A stretch of DNA of 37,004 bases. It comes from Myxococcales bacterium (GTDB taxonomy: Bacteria; Myxococcota_A; Polyangia; Polyangiales; Ga0077539). The position numbers and the translations under genes were made by a program. The stretch covers positions 1 to 37,004 of the forward strand of contig JAAFIF010000093.1 in assembly GCA_013298625.1 (NCBI GenBank), read 5' to 3'. How positions within the stretch are numbered: the stretch's first letter is position 1; every line of letters starts with the position of its first letter. Under the pieces are notes generated by a model that was not told the DNA's origin, did not search any database, and worked only from the letters and a program-made list of their open reading frames with translations. Below are positions 32,001-37,004 of this stretch, in pieces.

Positions 32001-33755
32001 CGCGTGCGGCGTGCGCTGGACGCGCTCTTCGAGCATCTGCCGCAGGGACGTGTACGGCCGCAGGGCCTTGGTCTTCTTCTCGAGCTTCTCGTCGATCTGA
32101 CCGAAGCACCATTTCTCGAGGCCCGGGATCTGAACGTCGTGCAGATACACGCGCCAGTCGATCTTGTCCGGCGAGAAGTCGAGCAGCTCGCGGTCGTGCT
32201 CAGAGAGGTCGCGAAAGAGCGCGCGGGTCTCGTCGCAGCGAAACTCGTACGCGGTCTCCGCGGTGAACGGGATGAACAGCTCCCAGATTTCGCCGTTCTT
32301 TCTCGCGAGGTCGCTGTAGCCCTCGATGGCCTTCGCCGCGCCCTTCGCGAGGCTCGCGATGGGGCCGATCGATGCTTTCTTGAGCAGCCCGGCGATGCCC
32401 TTCGCGGCCGACGCGATCGCGGGAGCGCCGTGCTGATAGAAGCCATCGACGCTGATCGGCTGCGGCTCGATCTGCGAGAGGACCATGTTGAGAAAGGGGT
32501 TTCCCTTGCCCGTGCGCTGGTAGTGCTTGCGCTTGTAGAGGCCCGTGAGCTCGATCAAGCGCACCATGTGCAGCGTGTTCGAGTCGCTCGACCCGACGTG
32601 GTAGACGGGCTTCGCGTTGCCGGTGAGCATCGCGCCGAGGGCGGCGGTCATCGCGGAGGTCACCATGTCCGCGGGGATCACATCGAGCGAGCACTCTTCG
32701 CTCGTGGGGATCTGAATGTGCCCCTTCATGCACAGGTAGATGAGCGGGGCCATCGTGTTGATGCCCTCGTTCCACCCAGGAAAAGGGTAGCGTACGGTCG
32801 ACTCGATCACCGTCGGTCGCACGAGCGTGAAGGGCAGCCCCGAGTTGGCGAGGACCTGCTCTCCGAGGCTCTTCGTGTACGTGTACACGTTGGTGAAGCC
32901 CCAGTATTTGGCGCGCTCTTGGCCGATGTCCGCGAGCTGCGCTTCGAGCCACTTGCGCTCGACCCGCGCGCGCTCTTCTTCGTACACGGGGCCCGTCGTG
33001 GGCTCGCCCTTGCGCTCGAGGTTCTCGCGGGCCTTGGCGTCGAGCTCCGTCTGGCGGTGCGCTTCTTTGGCGCGGCGCTTCACGTCGTCGACGAGCGCGA
33101 GGCACTCGTCGATCTCGCGCATGGGGTTCCACCGCGTCGGGTCGATCTCGTCGCACTTGGGAAAGGGAAAGTCCCTCGGGTCGATCTCGCGGATTTTTCC
33201 GCGGCGGTAGCCAGCGACGTACGCGGTGCTCGTGTGCAGCACGGGGACGTTGCCGAGCGCCTTGGCGAGCTCCACCAGGTGCGCGACGCCGCGCGCGTTG
33301 GCGAGCACGGCTTCGTCGAGCGGCGGGTTGAAATCCACGACGCCAGCGACGTTGACGAGGGCGTCCACGGTGCCAGCGCGCTCGGCGATCCACTCGTCGG
33401 TGATCCCGCAGTTGAACTTGCCCACGTCCGCGTCGACCGCTTCGATCTTGGCGCGGATGAAGTCTTCGAACGCGGCGCCGGGCATGTCCGCGCGCAGCGC
33501 GTCGAAGGGCCCGGCGGTGACGATCTCGCGCCACAGGCGGGTGTCCGCGTCCATGCCCTTTTTCGCGCGGACGACCAAGAAGATCTTGCCCACGTTGGGG
33601 TAGCGGTGCAGCGCCTGCGCGAGCCACACCTTGCCGAGAAATCCCGTTCCTCCAACGACGACGAGACGAGCGCCGTCGAGCGCGTTGCCCACGTCGATGA
33701 CGGGCCGCGCGCTCACTTCGGTCGCGCTCTCGTCACTGCGAACGATCTCGCTCAC
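29013..33755 (-). CDS. elbD: ElbD-like multifunctional lipid enzyme: fatty acyl reductase - acyl-AMP ligase - ACP - PlsC acyltransferase - SCP2
   Basis: 1580 residues. Domains in order: NAD-binding/male-sterility reductase (about 28-560; GGTGFLG 35-41, catalytic Y291/K295 in YTYTK), followed by the FAR C-terminal region; AMP-dependent acyl ligase (about 610-1110; FTSGTTGTPRG near 725); ACP with phosphopantetheine Ser1172 in GFDSLMAME; PlsC acyltransferase (about 1240-1450; NHSSHLD and FPEGTRS); SCP2-like domain at the end (about 1470-1580). This matches ElbD of Myxococcus xanthus, the enzyme reported for bacterial ether-lipid synthesis, which activates, reduces and transfers acyl chains. Start is GTG at 33755 (GGAGG upstream, GTGA overlap with the LarA-like gene). 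That it makes ether lipids here is inference from architecture. Confidence 0.85.
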   Translation of the reverse strand: MSEIVRSDESATEVSARPVIDVGNALDGARLVVVGGTGFLGKVWLAQALHRYPNVGKIFLVVRAKKGMDADTRLWREIVTAGPFDALRADMPGAAFEDFIRAKIEAVDADVGKFNCGITDEWIAERAGTVDALVNVAGVVDFNPPLDEAVLANARGVAHLVELAKALGNVPVLHTSTAYVAGYRRGKIREIDPRDFPFPKCDEIDPTRWNPMREIDECLALVDDVKRRAKEAHRQTELDAKARENLERKGEPTTGPVYEEERARVERKWLEAQLADIGQERAKYWGFTNVYTYTKSLGEQVLANSGLPFTLVRPTVIESTVRYPFPGWNEGINTMAPLIYLCMKGHIQIPTSEECSLDVIPADMVTSAMTAALGAMLTGNAKPVYHVGSSDSNTLHMVRLIELTGLYKRKHYQRTGKGNPFLNMVLSQIEPQPISVDGFYQHGAPAIASAAKGIAGLLKKASIGPIASLAKGAAKAIEGYSDLARKNGEIWELFIPFTAETAYEFRCDETRALFRDLSEHDRELLDFSPDKIDWRVYLHDVQIPGLEKWCFGQIDEKLEKKTKALRPYTSLRQMLEERVQRTPHATALCRFERDGVAQITYAELGEAVSAAAARLHALGVKPGDRVAIAAKNHPAWVIAYFGAVRLGAVLVPMDASLEAEPFTNVLAASKARVLVWDSECAQKREATVRARCSDVVLADLHVLAEPSSALVPPEVPTPKSDELASVIFTSGTTGTPRGVMLTHGNFCSLVAALSPVFPLTERDRAVSVLPLHHTFEFTCGLLLPLSRGAQIVYLDELTSERLGEAMKTVRVTAMVGVPALWQLLERRIEAKVAERGTFAKNAFDIMLDANRVLGKSIGADAGKALFGAVHDELGGSVRFLISGGAALPKDTARLFQGLGLHLSEGYGLTEAAPVLTVQKGGPGRPVGVVGVPVPNVEVKISTPDASGVGEVLARGPNVMIGYADDSDATAKALDSDGWLHTGDLGRIDRKGRLELVGRSKDVVVTASGENIYPDDIERAVGELSEVREWCLLGVADPKGGEKLACVAVPPRLAEGEEETAENTGSVRHEKARKALERAFAKLPMNQQPAMVFIVEADLPRTATRKVQRNKVKDIAERLAEAQRAAKQGASRNARSAGHTASVVRAAVASIARKDPSIITANTRLRDELGFDSLMAMELATTLESVLGTHRIGEELLKIDTVGALEEALGVQVESAIAARSKTNEVAESEEPEKTELPDALRDLGRAAAAVAQREFYERALKVTVTGKAFIPHNRSTLVVANHSSHLDMGLVKYALGTYGKDLVALAAKDYFFEGNRVRTMFVENFTNLVPLDRNAGMRQTLRAVGSLIDEGKTVLIFPEGTRSTDGTLRPFKGAVGYLALQHRVDLLPVYVGGTFEALPKGAKWLRRRDVSAKIGLPLEIQEIERLCEGLGPVDRARRVAQMCQKAIEELKAGRVLDLRSIERWDEDESERVHPLVSLFDELGRKFKPGAVSDPVSFYFTLGNEPEAKWTVKVDSRACSLKQGKPDGGNADCVLKTTADIFTKIVRENYTPGASEFMAGLIKSNDVALLETFQKAFGLGG

Positions 33756-35395
33756 GCCTCGCCTCCGTGCGCGGCGAGCGCAGCGTTGCTGCTGGTGCTC
33801 ACCGCGCTCGATCCCGACGGGGTCATGTCCACCATCCCGATCGGGGGCACCTTCATGCACGTGATCTCGGGGCTGTTTCCGTGGGTGTCCTTGGCCATCT
33901 CGAGCGCGTCCGCGAAGGTGCGCGCGGTCTCGTAGCCGAGCAGCTTCGGGATGTACTCGTTGTCCGCGCCGACGATGATCACCCGCCCGCGGTGCTGCCG
34001 TCCGGCCTCGCCCCAGTACCACATGTAGAACGGGTGCACCGGGTGGTACGCGTGCCCCTTGCGGTACAGCTCGATGTACGACGGGTTCTTGCTGAACTCC
34101 TCTTCGTACTTCTTGTGCATGGTCATCGCGTCCCGCGTCTCAGCGAGGATTCGGTGCACGAACTCGATGTACGGCGCGTGCTGATCCGGGTCGAACTTGT
34201 CCGTGCACTGATGAAACGCGATCACGGTCCCGCCCTTTTTGAGCACGGGCGCGCCGCGATACAGGTTGTGCAGGTAGCCCTCGATCATGACCTGCACGAG
34301 CAGGGGGTTGAGGTACGCGTTGATGTTGTACGGAGAGATGTACGGGACGCCCGCGACGACCACGTCCGCCTGACCCGTCACGGGCACCGCGTACTGCTCG
34401 AAGCAGCGCTTGAGCGTGTGCGGGTGGACGTGCTCGGTCTTGCCTGCCCACACGCCGGTGAGCTCGTACGGCGCAGGGACGCGCTGAAAGATCTCTTGGC
34501 GCAGGTTCGAGGGCGTGCGGTCGAGCGAGTAGATCATCGCGTCGAGCGCGGCCTTCTCGGCCATCGTGTAGTCCTCCTCTTTCTTCGCGAGGAAGCCCAA
34601 CGGCTTGTCGAACATGCGGTTGTTGATCGTCGTCTCGATCGTAAAGACGTTGATCGCCGCGTCGGTGACCTTGCCCATGCGCTCGACCACGGTGTTGAGC
34701 GCGGACTTGGGCGGGTCCATGTACGAGTGGCACTTGCGCATCACGTGCGGGTTGTGGTGCGGCTTGAGGCTGTCGTAGCCGCACAGGCCCACGGTGACGG
34801 ACTTGTGGCCGCCGTCCATCGGGACGAGGTTGAGGTTGACGTAGATGAGCAGGTCGCTCTCGACCGCGCGGCGGTTGAGCACGACGGGCTCGCCGTTGTC
34901 CGTGGTCCCGACGTACTTCATCCCCGCCGGGTCTTCGGCGTCGTGGTTGTAGAGGCGCTTGGGCCAGTACGCGTCGACGATCTTGTCGCCGAGCATGTTG
35001 CGCAGCTCCCACTCGCGCATCCTGCGGTGAAAGCTCGTCGCGATGATGATGTGAAAATCATCGACGCCGTGGTCGCGCAGCTGCTCGAGGACGATCTCGA
35101 GCACGCGCTGGCGCACGTCGGGGCGCTTCATGGGCGGGAGGCACACGGAGATGTCGTCGACGGCGATGGTGACCTTCATCCCTGGCTTGAGCTGCGCGTA
35201 GAGGGGCGCGCAGCCGTAGGGGTGATTGATCGCGTAGCGGATCGCTGCGTCGGGGTCTTTGAGGCCCGCGAGGGGGCTCTTGGTGTAGATGACCCTGGTG
35301 CCCGCGGGCAGGTCGACCTTCACGAGCTTGTCGCCCGAGAAGAGCGTGCGAGGGGGGCTCTTCTTGTCCAGTGTGATGACGCAGGGATGATTCAC
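33752..35395 (-). CDS. LarA-like (DUF2088) protein
   Basis: 547 residues, longer than lactate racemase LarA (about 425). The N-terminal DUF2088/LarA fold is clear: LPAGTRVIYTKSP, AVDDISVCLPPM, IIIATSFHRRM (H123, the place of LarA His108), LYNHDAEDPAGMKYVGTTDNGEPVVLNRRAVESDLLIYVN. GGHKSVTVG follows with K198, which aligns with the Lys that anchors the nickel-pincer cofactor. The second catalytic His of LarA (motif EPH) reads VPM here, so racemase activity is unlikely. Start GTG 35395 overlaps the HAD stop (GTGA); an in-frame ATG at 35425 lies inside the HAD gene. Middle gene of the ElbD operon, so a lipid-related role is plausible but unproven. Confidence 0.85.
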   Translation of the reverse strand: MNHPCVITLDKKSPPRTLFSGDKLVKVDLPAGTRVIYTKSPLAGLKDPDAAIRYAINHPYGCAPLYAQLKPGMKVTIAVDDISVCLPPMKRPDVRQRVLEIVLEQLRDHGVDDFHIIIATSFHRRMREWELRNMLGDKIVDAYWPKRLYNHDAEDPAGMKYVGTTDNGEPVVLNRRAVESDLLIYVNLNLVPMDGGHKSVTVGLCGYDSLKPHHNPHVMRKCHSYMDPPKSALNTVVERMGKVTDAAINVFTIETTINNRMFDKPLGFLAKKEEDYTMAEKAALDAMIYSLDRTPSNLRQEIFQRVPAPYELTGVWAGKTEHVHPHTLKRCFEQYAVPVTGQADVVVAGVPYISPYNINAYLNPLLVQVMIEGYLHNLYRGAPVLKKGGTVIAFHQCTDKFDPDQHAPYIEFVHRILAETRDAMTMHKKYEEEFSKNPSYIELYRKGHAYHPVHPFYMWYWGEAGRQHRGRVIIVGADNEYIPKLLGYETARTFADALEMAKDTHGNSPEITCMKVPPIGMVDMTPSGSSAVSTSSNAALAAHGGEA

Positions 35396-36060
35396 GACAG
35401 ACCGTCCAATCGAAGCACGGGCCACTGGTTGGCGCGCGCGAGTCGTTCGAGCGCGGCGTCGGGGTGGACGACCGCGGGGTGACCAACAACCGAGAGCATC
35501 GGAACGTCCGAGAGGCTATCGGAGTATGCGAAGCAGTCGTCCAGCGAGAGCCCGCGCGAGCGCGCGTGGTCTCGGATGATCTTGGCCTTGGCGGGGCCAG
35601 CGACGACCGGGGGGATGAGCTTTCCTGTGGCTTTTCGGTCGCGAAACTCGAGGCGGTTCGCGATGATGTCGTCCGCGCCGAGCTCGTTGGCCAGCCGCCG
35701 GACGATGAAGTCGAGCGAGCCCGAGACGAACACGATCCGGTGCCCGTTGGCCTTGCACGACGAGACCAGATCGCGCGCGCCCTTGTAGATCGCGGGCTCG
35801 ATGACCTTCTCGTACACCTCGTCGGCGAGCACGAAGAGGCGATCTTCGGTCATGCCTTCGTACAGGGCATAGAGCGACTCGTTGAAGGCCCGGCGGTCGC
35901 GCCACTCGCTGAGCGCGAGGATGGGCGCAGAGAACGCAGCCCTGGCGATGCGCGAGAGGGCCTTCGCGGGCGAGCCCTGGTTGATCAGGTAGAACGCCGT
36001 GGGGTGCAGGAGGTTCGTGCGGATGAGCGTTCCGTCGACGTCGAAGTAGCTTGCGGACAT
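35392..36060 (-). CDS. HAD-IB family phosphatase (SerB-like)
   Basis: 222 residues. Motif I FDVDGTLI (nucleophile D7, D9), motif II VFVSGS, Lys in the GKLI region and motif III AYSDSLSDVPML define a HAD-superfamily IB hydrolase of the phosphoserine-phosphatase type. Close relatives are often next to, or fused with, PlsC acyltransferases in lipid gene sets, and the operon here ends in a PlsC-containing protein, so a lipid or glycerol-phosphate substrate is likely (inference). First gene of the leftward operon; ATG at 36060, no clear Shine-Dalgarno. Confidence 0.88.
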   Translation of the reverse strand: MSASYFDVDGTLIRTNLLHPTAFYLINQGSPAKALSRIARAAFSAPILALSEWRDRRAFNESLYALYEGMTEDRLFVLADEVYEKVIEPAIYKGARDLVSSCKANGHRIVFVSGSLDFIVRRLANELGADDIIANRLEFRDRKATGKLIPPVVAGPAKAKIIRDHARSRGLSLDDCFAYSDSLSDVPMLSVVGHPAVVHPDAALERLARANQWPVLRLDGLS

Positions 36061-36486
36061 TGGGGATTGGCAGCGATCGATCGGAGGGGTGATGAGCCGG
36101 GCGGCGAGTATTCGCGGAGTCGAACGGCAGGCAAGCAAATGGGCGCTCTGCGCTCTCGCAGAGTGAGCGCGGCAACGCGCTGAACTGACGTGTCAGTCCA
36201 ATACCTCTCAGCGCCGTCGCCGTTCAAGCCAGGACTCATCACGCAGCGTGTCGAACGGCCGACTCCATCCCGTAGCAGGGGGGGGTGCGCAGCGGCCTTC
36301 GCGCGGCTCGGGCGCAACCGATGCGGGCTCGATCGCCCCGCGCGAACCGGCTTGTACACCGCCCCACACGCGCGGCTTTGCCGAGAAATCATCAGAAAAT
36401 TCTCTGACAGAATCGATAGACCGCGCCGCGGGGTCGCGCGTCGAGAGGGGCGATCTCTTCACTCGTTCTCCACGGAGCCCTTCGTC
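36061..36486. other. Divergent control region between the ElbD operon and the DUF4139 gene
   Basis: 426 bases without a convincing gene. Besides the palindrome it has two adjacent hairpins, CTCTGCG-CTCT-CGCAGAG (36146-36163) and AGCGCG-GCAA-CGCGCT (36166-36181), which would fall in the operon's 5' leader if transcription starts near the palindrome. A second symmetric site, TCAGA-AAATTC-TCTGA (about 36390-36405), sits in the only AT-rich patch, about 85 bases before 36487, and may be part of that gene's promoter. Confidence 0.5.
36181..36200. promoter_or_regulatory. TetR-type operator candidate
   Basis: Imperfect palindrome TGAACTGACGTGTCAGTCCA: 9-base half-sites TGAACTGAC and, on the other strand, TGGACTGAC (8 of 9 identical) around a 2-base centre. 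Length and spacing suit a dimeric TetR-family repressor. It lies 121 bases upstream of the HAD-LarA-ElbD operon start and 287 before the divergent gene at 36487. Confidence 0.5.
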
Positions 36487-37004
36487 ATGTCACCCATCCG
36501 CCGCTCGGTCGCCCTCTGCGCTCTCTCGCTCGTCTCGCTCGCATCGCTCGAAGCCCGCGCGGACACGGTCCCGGTCGAGTCGCGGGTGAGCGCTGCGACG
36601 GTGTTTCCCAACGCGGCCAGCGTGCGCAGGACCGCGCGCTTGCAGCTCGCGCAGGGCGAGCACGAGCTCGTGTTCGGCCCGCTCCCCGCGGGGATCACCG
36701 ACGAGTCCGTGCGCTTGTCCGGCGTCGGCCCGGGGCTGATCACCGACGCCGTCACCGTGCGCGTCGGAACCATGGGCGAGCGCACCGTCGCCGAGCGCCG
36801 ATCGCTGCACGAGCGCGTCGACGGCCTTCGCGCGCAGCACGCTCAGATCGCCGCGCAGCACGCTCGCATCGAAGCCCTGCGAGACCCTCAGCGCACCGCG
36901 GACCTGCGCGCGCTGGCCCAGCGCATGAGCGCGCTGTCGCAAGAGATCAACGAGCGCGCTCAGACCCTCGCGAGGCTCGACGCGCAGGTCCGCGGTGCGC
37001 TGAG
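36487..37004 (+). CDS. Secreted DUF4139/DUF4140-type (MuiA-like) protein, 3' end outside window
   Basis: At least 172 residues. Signal peptide MSPIRRSVALCALSLVSLASLEARA. The mature start DTVPVESRVSAATVFPNAASVRRTARLQLAQGEHELVFGPLPAGITDESVRLSG fits the N-terminal DUF4140 domain (family: VTVFPDGA.V.R......G.h.l....LP.....SvRv.G). A coiled-coil region (about 100-172, rich in Arg/Gln/Ala/His) follows, as in the family before DUF4139. Some members are annotated as mucoidy inhibitor A; function is unknown. The ATG has GGAG 9 bases upstream. Confidence 0.87.
   Translation, partial: MSPIRRSVALCALSLVSLASLEARADTVPVESRVSAATVFPNAASVRRTARLQLAQGEHELVFGPLPAGITDESVRLSGVGPGLITDAVTVRVGTMGERTVAERRSLHERVDGLRAQHAQIAAQHARIEALRDPQRTADLRALAQRMSALSQEINERAQTLARLDAQVRGAL

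Noticed and set aside
29337..33935. 1532-residue plus-strand open frame
   Set aside because: Mirror frame of the ElbD-like gene, an Arg/His/Val/Asp-rich composition with no domain.
1..37004. CRISPR arrays, intact tRNA or rRNA genes, full-length insertion sequences or integrase genes
   Set aside because: Looked for on both strands and not seen; the only tandem repeats are the AAKKP codons at 18010-18075.

Overview
The window is uniformly very GC-rich, densely packed, and full of four-base start/stop overlaps (ATGA, GTGA). The gene content suggests a myxobacterium, probably of the Polyangia/Sandaracinus kind. Pointers are outer-membrane proteins with a thrombospondin-3 calcium repeat, Cys-rich lipoproteins, Roadblock/LC7 and DUF4388 proteins, a multi-PAS hybrid kinase, and an ElbD-like multifunctional lipid enzyme of the type known from Myxococcus ether-lipid synthesis. 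The taxonomic call is inference; no rRNA or intact tRNA is present.

Layout. 1-3.9 kb: a UvrD-type helicase with a C-terminal Fe-S nuclease (minus strand, cut by the window edge), a small winged-helix protein with a histone-H1-like linker, a 153-bp MITE-like element with IS5-type ends, and the 3' end of a tRNA-Pro gene followed by its terminator, which looks like an attachment-site remnant. 4-8.9 kb: a PP2C-like protein lacking the canonical catalytic motif, a small lipoprotein, then a four-gene overlapping operon that ends in a photoactive-yellow-protein (PYP)-like PAS protein retaining the chromophore cysteine. 9.1-15.2 kb: a paralogue of the winged-helix protein, then a three-gene envelope operon (beta-barrel/TSP3 protein, M19-like lipoprotein hydrolase, Cys-rich outer-membrane protein). 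15.3-20.4 kb: a palindromic repeat, a TrmN6-like methyltransferase, a DUF6544 membrane protein, a zinc-ribbon protein, a DUF1801 protein with AAKKP repeats, a DUF2256 protein and an Fe-S cryptochrome/photolyase.

20.4-26.6 kb: an ArsC-like thioredoxin-fold gene whose redox motif is UxxC because of an in-frame TGA, with a SECIS-like hairpin at the expected distance (candidate selenoprotein); a hypothetical protein; a divergent pair of a REC-EAL c-di-GMP phosphodiesterase and a triple-PAS hybrid kinase; a DUF4336 protein; a DUF3553-like protein overlapping a degenerate GIY-YIG-like protein. 27-28.9 kb: a DUF4388 protein convergent with a Cys-rich lipoprotein. 29.0-36.1 kb: a leftward three-gene operon, HAD phosphatase -> LarA-like (DUF2088) protein -> 1580-aa ElbD-like protein (reductase, acyl-AMP ligase, ACP, PlsC acyltransferase, SCP2). 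A TetR-type palindrome lies upstream. A DUF4139-type secreted protein runs off the right edge.

The most interesting items are the UGA-containing ArsC-like gene at 20391-20726, the PYP-like photosensor candidate at 7589-8239 co-transcribed with Roadblock-type genes, the ElbD operon with a divergent LarA homologue, and the tRNA-Pro remnant that may mark the right end of an integrated island.
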